Shown here piece by piece: positions 1 to 10,140 of a DNA stretch of 64,000 bases. The translations under genes and the position numbers were made by a program. The stretch is taken from the NCBI GenBank assembly GCA_951812925.1, contig OX638370.1, forward strand, positions 31,739,948 to 31,803,947. The letters run 5' to 3'. Within the stretch, counting starts at the first letter, position 1. Every line of letters begins with the position of its first letter. The notes under the pieces are model-generated. The model searched no databases. It saw nothing but the letters and a program-made list of their open reading frames with translations, and was not told the origin of the DNA. The DNA is from Calliopum simillimum (lineage: Eukaryota > Arthropoda > Insecta > Diptera > Lauxaniidae).

Positions 1-875
1 AATATCAGCACGTCAAATGGAATGGACGCTCCCTTTAGATTTACGATAGGCTCAATAACACATTCTTGTGTTAAATCGACATATTAAACTACGAGATCTT
101 GATTTTTGAGATGTATTATATTTCAGCAAACCCATGCAGTATACATGAATTGAAAACTTGAACCCTCTACATCCCCCACATATGGCTCATTTATACAATT
201 TTTTAAAAAAATTGGAAAAATTACAACTAAAATGGAGGATATTAAGTCAGTATGTTCCACAGAAGTATTTGCTATAAAATTTCACCACTGGTCAAAAATG
301 GGTTAAAGTATTCTACAAAAATATTCTGCGAAAAATTTCATTAGGGGTCACCAAAGGTCCGAAATGCGTTTAACTTAAAAAAATATCATCAATAATGAAA
401 TTAATATCCAAGTCTTTATTGATTTTGACGATTTGTTGGGTTTCGTGATAAAATTTCGACTTCTTAGTGTTCAGGAACTAGTAGTGAAATTTTATAGCAA
501 ATATTTCTATAGTGCATACTTACTCAATATTACCCTGTTTTATGTGTCTTTTTTGTACCAATATAAAAAAAGGGTAAAGATAACCCATATGTGGGGAAAA
601 TAGAAAGTAATATTTTAATGCTTAAGCCCATTATAACCAAGTTTTTAGAGAAATTGGTAAAAAAGACCCTTAAAAACAGGATATAATGGATTAAGATGTT
701 GTAAAAAATTGTTCTTTGCTTGATTTCACCTTAATGTATATGAAATTTTCAACCCATTATATCACTTTTTATGGGTCTTTTTGACCTTTTTTTCCGATAA
801 CTTGGTTGAAATGGACTAAAACATCATACAAAAATATTCTACGAAAAATTTTAGTAGAGGCCTCCGAATTAAAAT
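1..875. repeat. Foldback-type dispersed repeat R4, copy 1 (enters from left edge)
   Basis: There are two imperfect palindromes side by side. About 174-300 pairs with about 470-600 (both arms carry a CCCCACATATG-like end and a CTATAAAATTTCA-like inner motif), and about 636-691 pairs with 754-815. Related sequence recurs near 46440-46745 and 50990-51560, which shows a dispersed family. The left boundary lies outside or at the window edge. There is no protein-coding content. The class is unknown. Confidence 0.6.
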
Positions 876-2095
876 ACCATCCGGACGGCAGCAAATCCTA
901 CATGGTAGCAAATGTGCACAAATGACTCATGATAAACACAAAATTAGACAACTTCAAAAATTCATCACTTAAAAAATGCAAAAGGTACCACAATTTGGTG
1001 GCAAAATGATTATAATAAAATTTGTTTTTAAATAAAAATATTTAGAAAAAAAAAGTAAAAAGTTACTCCAACCCCCAAATTGACTTTAAAAAAGAAAAAA
1101 AGCTTTTTTTTCACCGAAAACTGTTATTTTTCATCAAAATCGGATGTAAAGCCGAAGAGCTATGTATTTTTAAATATGTCAGTATCAAAAAACTTGCATC
1201 GAACTTCCTATGGCCGTCATTTTGGATTTTTTTGGAATTTCGGAAAATCATTTTATCACAGTTATGTTAATGTCAAATACTTACTTTTCACCAAATTTGA
1301 TAAAAATCGGAAATGCCAACTCAAATCTTAATCGATTACACAAAGCTTGACCCTATAGTGTAATAAAAAGCGTAGTTCAAATGCAGACTTGAACCAGTCT
1401 AGTGTATATATGTAATTTTATGTACGCACTAGTGCACGCATTTGCAACCTTGTATGAAAAGCCACTCAGAAACTAAACCGTTCGTATTCGATTCTGCAAA
1501 ATTTAATATATTTGTTTTTCAAAACACTCTTACTTTATAGTATACAAAATTTTATTGTGGAAATCAAACAACTTTAAAAAAACACTTTGATGAAGTAAAC
1601 GTTATAAATTAATAAAGCAAAAACTAAGCTTTTGTTTAACTAACAAAGCCAAAATTTTCAGTGGCCATGAATCAAAGTAATATTCAGCTGCAGGATTTCA
1701 AAGAGCTCTGAAAATTTACTCAAAATTTTCACTTTGAACTTCATTAAACATGCTTAAGTTATCAGTGTTGGAAACCTTAGTAGAGAATAGAAATATTTCA
1801 TAAATGTCCATGGTAGAATCATGAGACTCAATGTTCTATCTGTGGGCAAACTCATCTTTGCTTTTATAATTTCCTCTCTCATATATCATTAGTAATTTTT
1901 TTTTGTTCTTTTTTTGTGGTTCGGTGATAATGAGTTTTTTTCTATGCACGCAACTTTTTTGAGATAATACTACATATTTGAGAATTTAATTTTAAGTAAT
2001 ATGAACTATACCCCCATTTGTTGACGAGCCAGAGCCGGCAATTTCACGTGATAATGCCCTAGATTAAAAAACAAAATTCTAACTAAAAACTTCAT
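876..2095. other. AT-rich intergenic DNA, no gene seen
   Basis: Homopolymer-rich sequence with only short spurious open frames, such as one at 1080-1331 made of Lys/Phe/Ser-rich low-complexity residues. I see no splice-linked coding signal, RNA gene or clear terminal repeats. Confidence 0.5.
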
Positions 2096-2530
2096 TTTCC
2101 AACTATATACTACAGAGATCTATATATTAATACGCAAGGCAAAAATTTGTCCTGCCTATTTTACAATGTTAGATAAAAAGCACGACTTTGAATAATACAC
2201 CATTAGAAAGGTATTTGTGTGTAAATGTGCACAAAGTCAAAATTAATGTAGTATTTTGCCATTAAGCTTAGAAAAAAATTAATGCAAATTTTTCAATATT
2301 AACAATGACAAAATAAGCGGTTACACAGAGCTGAAAGGAAGACACAGCACAAAGAGAAAGACAAAAAGCTGACTGACACTGATTTCATGTTGTTTGTTTT
2401 CTTTTCGTTTCACATTTGCCATTATACCAGAGATGATAAATGAGCTCTTCTTTTTTTTGTACCAAATAGTAAAAAAAAGTACTAAAACTGTCCAAAAAGT
2501 ACCAAAATTGTTTAATGTATATTGCGTGTA

Positions 2531-3413
2531 CAACTTAAAAACCGGAATTTGACGGTGGGTGTCCGTACTAACAAATATCGTGAAAGCTCGAACTTTATAT
2601 ATATGTCATTTTGAAGGTACATTTGACAGCTGTCAAAATCAGTCAACAAAACAATTTTATCTTGTGTGCATCATTATTATTTTTCACGATGAATAACTTC
2701 GAAAATTGGAGAAAAATACAGCATTTGCGGGAGGTTCTGTTGGGTCATTTTTTTGCAAAGAAAACTGCTGCGGAAGGTCATAGTTTGCTTGTAGAAGTTT
2801 ATGGGGACTATGCTCCAGCTGAATCAAGCTGTCGTGAGTGGTTTAAAAGTGGTTATTTTGATGTCGAAGACAAAAAACGTCCTGGTCAGGACCAGCTAGG
2901 TGTGATCCATTATGAGCTGTCGCCAGGTGGCCAAACCATTAATGCTCAATTCTATCGTCAACAATTGATCCAATTGAAGCAGAAAATCCAGGCAGAGCGG
3001 CCAACGTATGCGACCAGACATGAGTCAATCATTTTCCACCACGATAACGCTCGGCCACATATTGCTGCCCCAATCAAAAATTACCTGGAAAACAACGGAT
3101 GGGAAATCTATACAAATTTTTCCTCATCCGCCTTATAGCCCAGACCTTGCACCATCAGACTACCATTTGTTCCGATCGATGCAGAATGCCCTATCAGGAA
3201 TACGCTTCACTTAAGTTCAAGATATCGAAAATTGGATAGATTCATTTTTGGCCGCCAAGCCGTCGCAATTTTTTTGGGATGGAATTCATAAATTGCCTGA
3301 AAGATGGGGAAACGTTGTAGCTTCCAATGGACAATACTTTGAATAAAATATATTGTAACATTTTTCCACAATAAAGCATCAAATTTCGCTAAAAAATTCC
3401 GGTTTTTAAGTTG
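2531..3413 (+). mobile_element. Internally deleted mariner element (mariner-1)
   Basis: The terminal inverted repeats begin CAACTTAAAAACCGG at 2531 and end with the exact complement at 3413, matching for at least 20 bp. TA target duplications flank them at 2529-2530 and 3414-3415. The element is 883 bp, against about 1.3 kb for full-length mariners; the shortfall equals the missing central part of the transposase. It sits inside repeat R6, which continues on both sides. It cannot move by itself but keeps both ends, so it could in principle be cross-mobilised. Confidence 0.9.
2689..3346 (+). pseudogene. Mariner transposase pseudogene, central deletion, frameshift and stop
   Basis: Starting at ATG 2689, the reading frame gives the N-terminal helix-turn-helix region of a mariner transposase (residues 1-67, including KKTAAEGHSLLVEVYG and SCREWFK). 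At about 2887 it jumps directly to the catalytic-domain motif DQLGVIHYEL. Roughly 150 residues are missing, including the first catalytic Asp. The second Asp motif (HHDNARPH) is present near 3040. The frame breaks near 3105-3120, just before the conserved HPPYSPDLAPSD block. An in-frame TAA lies at about 3213 before the last recognisable residues, which end at a natural stop near 3344. It is therefore dead. The N-terminal motifs resemble the irritans/cecropia side of the mariner family; the subfamily is not settled. Confidence 0.9.
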
Positions 3414-3471
3414 TACACCCAAAATTTGTGGTCAAGTTTTGACCATTGGGCGATTTTAGTAATTATTAAAA

Positions 3472-3489
3472 TGGCGCCCAACGTGGGGC
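3472..3489 (+). other. Retrotransposon primer-binding site complementary to tRNA-Lys
   Basis: The sequence TGGCGCCCAACGTGGGGC is complementary over 18 nt to the 3' end (acceptor plus T arm) of tRNA-Lys(CUU), the primer site used by several Ty3/gypsy-type elements. It follows repeat R6 directly, as a PBS follows a 5' LTR. No gag or pol frames follow it here, so the internal region has been lost. Confidence 0.75.
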
Positions 3490-3885
3490 AATAGTAAAGT
3501 TCTTTCTTACCAAATAAAAGTGAAGTGAAGATCCAAAATCTTTGATTAACTTGTTACACAAATAACAAGAAAAATTCAATAAGAATTAAAAGGATCTTTG
3601 CAAAACCGTATAAATCCACTTAAAAGGACAACTAAAAAAAACAAGAAAAACACAACATTGATCCTTGTACATATCTGTTTTTTTTTTTAAAATCCGTAAA
3701 ATTGGTCTTTAAAATTTGAACAGCATTTTTCTGTCAATAAGTTTAGTAACGTCTGTAAGTCTTAGCGATTTATTCAACAAATTGACGGGTTTTGCAATTA
3801 GTCTACTCAATTATAGGCTTTATTTAGTTTTTTCGTCTTTTGCGTAACATGTCGTATGAGTGGCATTTATAAATGAAATACAATA
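3490..3885 (+). other. Possible retrotransposon leader remnant, no ORF
   Basis: A-rich sequence downstream of the PBS with many AAGA and AACAA tracts, as is common in gypsy-type leaders. No open frame of note. The interpretation rests only on position. Confidence 0.3.
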
Positions 3886-4270
3886 GGTTAGGTTAGGTTG
3901 CGAGGGCATCGTTGGCATGTATACAAGCCAACTTCCACTTAGACCATTCTGCTGGTCCATTGTGATCCCTCTTTAATACGGTACATAGTTCTTTGATACA
4001 TATTCAATTAATTTAATTCAGTATATTTATACAATCTTATTGAAGCTTATTCATTGGTTGTTGGCTACTATTCGTGTTCTCTGTTCCCATTTTGATGCCT
4101 TGATGTATTTCAGGATCTTAACGGGGTCCATCTCCACAATATGTCTGCAGCTGCTTAATTTGCAAACACTGATAACTCAGGCTCGATGCAGTTCAGATAG
4201 AAAATTTCGAAAGTAATTTATGGCCGCTGACCATATCTTTTGAGTGCTCTAGCCTAAATTTTCTAAATAA
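3886..4270. repeat. Possible dispersed repeat beginning with GGTTAGGTTAGGTT
   Basis: A short run of almost three TTAGG-type units (3886-3899) leads into moderately GC-rich text with AGACCATTCTGCTGGTCCAT. From general knowledge, GGTTA-led repeats of this kind are common interspersed elements in fly genomes. Only one copy is seen in this window, so boundaries are unknown. Confidence 0.3.
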
Positions 4271-4949
4271 AACTCTTGCAAAATTATTATGTTGCAAGTT
4301 TGCTTTGAGTCTGTGTATAATTTTGAGCAACCAAAGCTTTGAAAATATTTCTTACAGGGTGGCAAAATATGCAAGTTTTTATGCATATGCGCAAAGTGTA
4401 TATGAATGTAAGCTCACACCCAAACACATTTTATTGAATACGCAATGCCAGTAAAATATCAATTCTTTTTTACTCTTATTCTATTATGGATGTACGTATG
4501 TGTGGTTGATGCTATGCTATGAAAGCTCAACTTGTTACAAATTTTTTTGGGAATGTCAGACAAACTTAAACTACTGCATTTTTGTACTCATCTATGTGTG
4601 AAGTAGTAGTAGTAGTGTTACTGTATGTTGTCGTAGGTGGTGTCATTGCAACAGCAATCAATGTTACTATATGAATTTTGTGTTGGCAGCAAAAAAAAAA
4701 ATGAACAGTTGCAAGTGAACAACAAAAACTTCATACTAAATCCATACACGAAAAATGATAAAAAATATGCTAGAGATATTTCCATAAAAAGACTCGAAAA
4801 TTATGTTCATAAAATCATTTTTACAAAATTGAAACAGCACTACCACCTGGAGAGGATAAGTATTTGAAATATCACTTCACTGTCTTTCAGTCTCCGATAC
4901 GTTATGTAAAAAGTTTGTTTTCTCAAGAAAATTCCAAGTCGTCATCACT
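4271..4949. other. Unique-looking intergenic DNA, no gene seen
   Basis: Contains short microsatellite-like runs (GTAGTAGTAGTAG near 4606) and a low-complexity open frame at 4637-4867 rich in Lys and Asn that resembles no protein I know. Confidence 0.4.
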
Positions 4950-5860
4950 GACCGCGCCGAATGGAGGAGGATGGAGATAAATAAAAAATGGGGCTCAAAG
5001 TTATGGTTCTCTGATGGGTCCAAAATGGAAGATGGTAGCACAGGCGCTGGAGTCGTAGGATCAATATTCCAAAAAACAGTTGTAATAGAAAAAAAACAGT
5101 TTCCATTTTTCAGGCGGAGATTCACGCTTTGAAGTTGTGCTTCAGAGGGCGGAGATTCACGCTTTGAAGTTGTGCTTTAGAGAATGTCCAAGAAGAGGTA
5201 CTATCGGCACTGAAGGTGACTCTAAAATCATTAGTGGCTTTTTTAATGCACTCAAAGCTTGTCTGGGAGTGTTTTGAACTTCTTCAAGTCCTATACAGGA
5301 GGAATAATGTTACTGTAGTCTGAATAACAGGGCACGAGGTACATGAAGGCAATGAAAGGACAAATAGCTTGGCGAAGAGAGGCGCATTTAATACTTTCAT
5401 TGGCCCGAAACACTTCTGCGGAGTAAATAACAGTTTTAAAAATTACTTAATACGGGAATGGAAAAAAAAAAACCTCTTCGATCACTGGAGAGCCCAAGAA
5501 GGTATGCGACAGGCAAAGAGGCTGATCGATCCAATACGTATTAAGGTAGAAGTTGTTTTAAATCTCAGTATAGAAAAGATACAAAAACGTACAGTGAAAT
5601 AATGACAGGGACTGTAAACTCAATTATCACCTAAAAAAGATGGGTTTGGTAGACGATGTTTCCTGTAAACTCTGCTTAGAGGACTTGAAAACAGCAGAGC
5701 ATGTGCTACGTACTTACTCGCTACGCTGCGGTGGGATGCAGGGTTAAGTAACTAAGTGCCGAGATTTTAGATCCAATTGAGACACGTAAAATTTATCCTG
5801 CTGCAATGACAAGATTTATGGATAGTCTGGAACTGTCCTGTTAGGGAAAGAGCCTTTAAA
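4950..5860 (+). pseudogene. Decayed 3' end of a non-LTR retrotransposon (RNase H domain)
   Basis: Reading across several frames gives an RNase H domain in order: a LWFSDGSK strand at about 5000 (first Asp), QAEIHALKLC at about 5110-5140 (Glu), GTEGDSKIISG at about 5212 (second Asp), then VTVVWITGHE and GNERTNSLAKRGA at about 5310-5385. After it, KLCLEDLKTAEHVL near 5678 looks like the C-terminal zinc-binding tail typical of RNase H-bearing LINEs. The reverse transcriptase is absent. Frameshifts and stops are frequent, for example TGA within the VWECFE region, so it is a dead, 5'-truncated fragment. The longest intact piece is 5369-5602. The clade (LOA, I, R1 or jockey-like) cannot be set from what remains. 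Confidence 0.75.
5113..5182 (+). repeat. 35-bp tandem duplication inside the LINE remnant
   Basis: 5113-5147 and 5148-5182 are the same 35-bp unit, starting GGCGGAGATTCACGC, with one C/T difference. It duplicates the RNase H AEIHALKLC segment and adds a frame disruption, so it arose after or during decay of the LINE. Confidence 0.9.
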
Positions 5861-5979
5861 AAAGATCTTTCAGGTCACAGTGCAATCCAGAGCCTTCAAA
5901 TAATAATAGTACAATATTTGCATATTAGTTAAGTAGTACCATGTTCAGTAGACCGGTTCGATTTTGTATGCAGCAATAA

Positions 5980-6170
5980 AAAATTATAGCGAAACAGACT
6001 CAAAAGTTAGAAGGACTCGTTAAAACGATTAAAAAAACTAATAGAGCACTTTTGATTCTACTGAAGGCTCATTTTGGCTTAAAAGACATGTGTTTTGCTC
6101 ACAACTTCTTTTTTTATTACAAAATGGATGCCTGAGGGTGCTTTAGAAATAAAAACTATGCACTGTTCCT
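5980..6170 (+). repeat. Dispersed repeat R5, copy 1
   Basis: Shares a collinear stretch with 27670-27900, including TCTACTGAAGGCTCATTTTGG and GGGTGCTTTAGAAATAAA-type blocks. There are no terminal repeats or coding content that I can recognise. Confidence 0.6.
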
Positions 6171-6466
6171 CCTCACAACCATTCTAACAAAAACAAAATA
6201 TGATGAGATTTAGCCATAGAAACAGGTACTGAACTGATTTCGCATGCCTATTTATATACAAGGTGTACGGAGTCTCTGGGAGGTGATATAGAAGGCCTAG
6301 ACTAACAAAAAATTTTCTTGGTTCACTGTTACAGAATATTATGGAAAACTTTTAGCTTACTGTATAAGCTTGCTAATAATGCATTTGGTTTATAGGGTTT
6401 AAAGAGATTTTGAAAGGTTCTGGACCTTTAAACTTGATATTTTAAAATTTTTTCCTAATGCAGTTA

Positions 6467-7759
6467 CGTAGGCTGCTCGATATATTTCTGGCCTAGGCAA
6501 CACTAAGTGTTGCCAGGTGCAATATGACATTCCTATTGGAAAGTTTGATATTTTTCAGCATAAACGTACTCAGAACGTTTTGACGTACGACCATAATTTG
6601 TGTTGTTTACAGTGACTTGAAAAAATCAATTTGGCACAAAAATGAAATTAACTCGTGAACATTTTCGTGTGATCATTTTTCACAACTTTCGACGTGGACT
6701 ATCACGACAAGAGTGCATCGATGAACTTAAATCTTTGTATGGCGATAAAGCACCATCCTATGGCACTATGAAAAACTGGTTTAATGAATTCAATCGTGGC
6801 TGACGCTCGCTCAAAGAAAAATTCTGTGAAGGTCGTCCAAAAACGGCCGTTGTGCCAGAGAACATTGATGCCGTGCGTGAACTGATAATGCAAGATCGTC
6901 ATGTGACATACAGTGAAATAGAGGCATCTTCGGGCTTTTTTTCCACTAGCACACATTCGATATTGCATGAAAACCTGGCCGTAAAAAAGGTTTGTTCTCG
7001 TTGGATCCCGCACAATTTGACAATCGCTCAAAAACAGGCTCGTGTCGATTGGTGCAAAGAAATGTTGCAAAAATACGAGCGCGGTGCTTCAAAATACGTT
7101 TATAAGATTGTCACAGGTGACAAATCATGGATCTATGCGTATGAGCCCGAAACAAAACAGCAATCGACCGTGTGGGTCTTCGAAGACGAGCCAAATCCAA
7201 CAAAAGTTGTTCGTGGAAGAAGCACTTCGAAGCAAATTGTCACCTGTTTCTTCGGCAAAACTGTTAATATGGCGACTGTTCCTCTTGAGCAACGTAGGAC
7301 GGTCAATTCTGAGTAGTACACCACAATTTGTTTGCCTGAAGTCTTCGGAGAAATTCGAAAAACGAACAAGAGAAGACGAATCATTGTTCACCATGAAAAT
7401 GCGAGTTCTCACACATCGGCTCAAACCAGCGCTTTTTTGACCAGCCAAAACTTTGAATTGATGGGTCATCCGCCGTACAGCCCTGACTTGGCACCCAATG
7501 ACTTCTTTTCATTCTCGCACATCAAGAAAAAATGCGTGGTCAATGATTTTCGTCGCCAGAAGATGCTGGTGAAGCGTTCAAAAATCATGTTTTTTGGAGG
7601 TGTCTCAATCGGAGTGGAAAAAATGCTTCGACAATTGGTTTGAGCGCATGCAAAAGTGTATAAATCATGCTGGAGAATACTTTGAAAATCAATAAAACCA
7701 TTTTTGATGATAAAAATTCATTTTCATTATTAGGCCAGAAATATATCGAGCAGCCCACG
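6467..7759 (+). mobile_element. Full-length mariner element, inactive (mariner-2)
   Basis: The 29-bp terminal inverted repeats are CGTAGGCTGCTCG... at 6467-6495 and its complement at 7731-7759, with one mismatch. TA duplications lie at 6465-6466 and 7760-7761. The length of 1293 bp is typical of a complete mariner. Both ends look intact, but the encoded transposase is broken. Nested inside foldback R7. Confidence 0.93.
6642..7695 (+). pseudogene. Mariner (DD34D) transposase pseudogene
   Basis: ATG 6642 opens a mariner transposase of roughly the usual length, about 350 codons. In order: N-terminal helix-turn-helix region (REHFRVIIFHNFRRG, GTMKNWFNEFNRG), linker, first catalytic Asp in IVTGDKSWIYAYEPE near 7118, second catalytic position in HHENASSHTSA near 7390, third in HPPYSPDLAPNDFF near 7470-7505. 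Exactly 34 residues separate the second and third positions. Lesions: TGA at 6801 (probably CGA to TGA), TAG at 7314 (probably TGG to TAG), the second catalytic Asp changed to Glu, and one or more frameshifts after about 7510. The real C-terminus ends in another frame at TAA 7693-7695. Transitions dominate, which suggests ordinary drift after silencing. The sequence resembles the widespread insect mellifera-type mariners; that subfamily call is tentative. Confidence 0.92.
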
Positions 7760-7940
7760 TAGCTAAAAGTTTTTCATAATAGAGTATTTTCCAAAACAAG
7801 TCAGAAAATCCGTTTTAACCCTAAAACTCCTCAGGGGTACTTTTGAGACCCTTTCCCATGTGCAATTTTTTGTTAGTCTAGGCCTCCTATAACAGCTCCC
7901 TGAAGCTTTGCAACCTTATGCGATACAGTCTACATAGATA

Positions 7941-8399
7941 TAGTCAATTTCACGTTTTTAGTAAACTTTTTGTAAAAAAAAGTATATGCTTTGCATTTTA
8001 AATACAATAGCAAAACCAATCACCTTTTGAAAAAAACCTATTAATATTCGTCAATAATTGCTCAAGATCGAAAATGTTCACGAAGTGTAAATAATATTTA
8101 AATTTTTACTTAATTTTTAGTTTAAATGCATAAATGATTGCAATTCGCTATGTTAGCCATAAAGTTTCAAAATTGCTGATAACCTTGATCTCAACTTACT
8201 TAATTTAATTTGCATTTTTATGTATGAAAATTAAATTATATTCGCAAATGCAATTTTCCGCAATGCAGACTTTTACAAATAATTGAAAATAAAACAATTG
8301 TGTTCGATTTCATAGTAACTAATTTAAATTATACAACCAAATAATTATTGAAAACAAGAAAAAAAAAAAAGCTACATATAGTATATGGTCGGACCTACA
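7941..8399. other. AT-rich DNA upstream of the small gene
   Basis: No open frame or repeat with a partner in the window. A poly-A tract at 8360-8370 precedes the TATA box of the gene at 8460. Confidence 0.4.
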
Positions 8400-8437
8400 T
8401 ATAAACAGGCGATAAAAAATTAAGACTCTCATTCAGT
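8400..8437 (+). promoter_or_regulatory. TATA box and TCAGT initiator for the small secreted-protein gene
   Basis: TATAAA at 8400-8405 lies about 30-35 bp upstream of a perfect arthropod initiator TCAGTT at 8433-8438 (predicted start A8435). This leaves a short leader of about 25 nt before the ATG at 8460. Spacing and motif order fit a focused RNA polymerase II core promoter. Experimental start mapping is absent. Confidence 0.6.
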
Positions 8438-8459
8438 TCTCACTTTTAAATTGTTCACA

Positions 8460-8913
8460 ATGAAATTTATATTCGGTCTGCTCCTTATTGCGCTTGTAGC
8501 TGAAAAAACTAATGCTAAGGATGTAGTTTCAAGAGAAATATATATGTTCGGCCGTACTCTGGAGGATAAAGTTGCTCAGCTGGTTAAAGCAGAACGTGTG
8601 TTTGTGCAAGCGATTAATGGATCCTTAAATCGAACTAAAGTAAATTTGGATACGTTCCTTGCACCGGTAAAAGAGATTAAACTTACTCCCATTTTAGTTA
8701 AGTTGTTACTAAAATAATTTATATTATTTTTAGCCAGGATATGGCGTCAATTATATTGAAGTTTTTGAGTCGTTGAACCGTTTATACGCCGGAGCATATT
8801 TTTTAGAAACGTCTCCTGCAATTTTTAATCCTAGATTGGTAAAGGTAAGCTTTGAAAACAAAGCCGGACGTGGGATTGATGTGAGAGTTTTTTATTATGT
8901 AATAAAATTGTAA
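8460..8913 (+). CDS. Small secreted protein, two exons, unrecognised family
   Basis: Proposed exons are 8460-8666 and 8734-8913, joined in phase 0, giving 128 residues. Exon 1 opens with a clear signal peptide (Lys-Phe then a hydrophobic core FGLLLIALVA, likely cleavage after TNA). The mature part is KDVVSREIYMFGRTLEDKV and onward, with two N-glycosylation sequons (NGS, NRT). The 67-bp intron starts GTAAAAG and ends TTTTTAG. Exon 2 reads on as PGYGVNYIEVFESLNRLYAG without a stop to 8911. Reading through the intron instead ends after 86 residues from the ATG. The mature protein has no cysteine. The C-terminus is uncertain: strong alternative donors occur at GTAAGC (about 8846) and GTGAGA (8881, with a CAG acceptor at 8935 giving a short NLLKL tail). 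Upstream lie a TATA box and initiator. I cannot name the family; a secreted fly effector, accessory-gland or digestive protein are only guesses. Confidence 0.65.
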
Positions 8914-9094
8914 TTAAAAAGATATCTGCAACCAGAATTTATTAAAGCTTTAAATATGATCTATTATTATTAATATCATTATTATCATTTCTATTATTGC
9001 CTTTGTCAAAACAATTTTCTATAAAATTTAATATATACCATTTCAAAAAAAAATGATTACCAACAATAAATGTTTTATAATGTATATTATAAAA

Positions 9095-10140
9095 TGGTTT
9101 CAACAGACAGACAGATATCCAGACAAACAGACAGATGGACATGGCTATATCGAACAGGTGAAGCTAATCAGGAATATATATAGTAAGTTAGGGTAATGTG
9201 GACTATGTGGGTAATGTGGTGCACCCTTTTATTTCCCCTATATAACAATTCTGGTTACTTGTGCATATTAAAGCTCGAAAAACATATTTTTTACGCTCTT
9301 TTGCTTTTCTGTTATGCTCCTTACACGTGTGCAATTTCTTAATATAAGCTGTGAGGTCAAATTGACTTTCTTTAGTACATACTGAATAGCTAAATAATTT
9401 CCTCAGAACTCTGTTTTCTAAAATTCAAAAAACTCTAATGCATTTAAAGAGCTATTATTCAACAAAAAAATGCATAAGCACATCTGATTTTACATGGCTT
9501 TTATATATTAAATGATTATTTCAAAAAAGTCATGTTTTCGGGTAATGTGGCCTACCCCATATAATTTAACACTGATTGCTATTACACCTTAAAAGGCTAA
9601 TTACATGTGTGGGATACTCGAGTTTGAGTAATATGGTGCAATATTTTACGTATGATTCGGTATTCCTTATGACTTATTCATTTGTTAGTGTGAATTTGGT
9701 TTATCTTATTAAAAAATTTTCTTTAATAAGCCTTTACAGCTATTTTATAGCAATTATAATCTAAAATAATACAACTCGACTTTTAGTTAACAAAAGTTGC
9801 GAATAACGGTACTACTTTAGGAAATGGACAGGGTGATCCACATTACCCAACACTTTTCTTTTTCAGCTATTTTTAGGTACTGTAAATTTATCTGGCCTCA
9901 CGCTTGAAGAAGTTAATATTTTAATTTATAAATTATATAATAGTAAAAACAATAGAATAACTAATACTAATTAATTGACCAAACTAACCTACTACCATTA
10001 CTTTGGTAGAAATTGGCGAAAATGAAGAAAGGTAACCACATGACCCTAACTTGCTCTATATTTTCCATACCTGCCACGCCTACTCCTACGCCTTAAAAAC
10101 GAATATACCCTGGGTGTAGGACAAAAAATTGGGGGTTATA
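9095..10140 (-). repeat. Dispersed repeat R1, copy g, split by a MITE
   Basis: The left part (CAGACAGACAG..., GGACATGGCTATATCGA, up to about 9183) and right part (CTGCCACGCCTACTCC to CCCTGGGTGTAGG, about 10055-10135) are the two halves of the R1 consensus seen intact at 31796-32518. The 868 bp between them is the MITE at 9185-10052. Confidence 0.65.
9185..10052. mobile_element. MITE with AAGTTAGGGTAATGTGG termini (M1)
   Basis: AAGTTAGGGTAATGTGG at 9185 is matched by its complement with one mismatch at 10036-10052. Internal copies of GGGTAATGTGG occur near the left end and near 9540. The interior is AT-rich and non-coding, apart from a spurious frame at 9576-9764. Interruption of R1 copy g supports the boundaries. 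The target duplication is not clear (left TA, right degenerate). Confidence 0.7.

Larger units (their letters stand above)
2100..3471 (+). repeat. Dispersed repeat R6 copy 1, putative LTR directly followed by a PBS
   Basis: About 490 bp of repeat once the mariner at 2531-3413 is subtracted. The reverse complement of 25965-26430 is a second copy, and 52600-52624 plus 59419-59560 is a third, interrupted by the BEL element. The repeat ends with TTATTAAAA at about 3471, and the very next bases form an 18-nt match to a tRNA-Lys primer-binding site. The copy near 26 kb shares the same end but lacks the PBS, as a solo LTR would. The 5' boundary is not resolved (I did not find a TG..CA or AGTTA-type end), so the LTR identity is inference. 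Confidence 0.5.
6265..7940. repeat. Foldback repeat R7 carrying mariner-2 in its loop
   Basis: The left flank of the mariner (about 6265-6440) and its right flank (about 7770-7940) are inverted relative to each other. AGGCCTAGACTAACAAAAAA at about 6293 matches the complement of the block at about 7874-7893, and ends reading GTGTACGGAGTC / GACTGTATCGC-like pair outside. A third, single arm is at 45480-45725. The mariner therefore split a pre-existing inverted-repeat element. Confidence 0.65.

Noticed and set aside
3886..3899. Interstitial telomere (GGTTAGGTTAGGTT)
   Set aside because: Fewer than three units, and typical as the start of a dispersed repeat.
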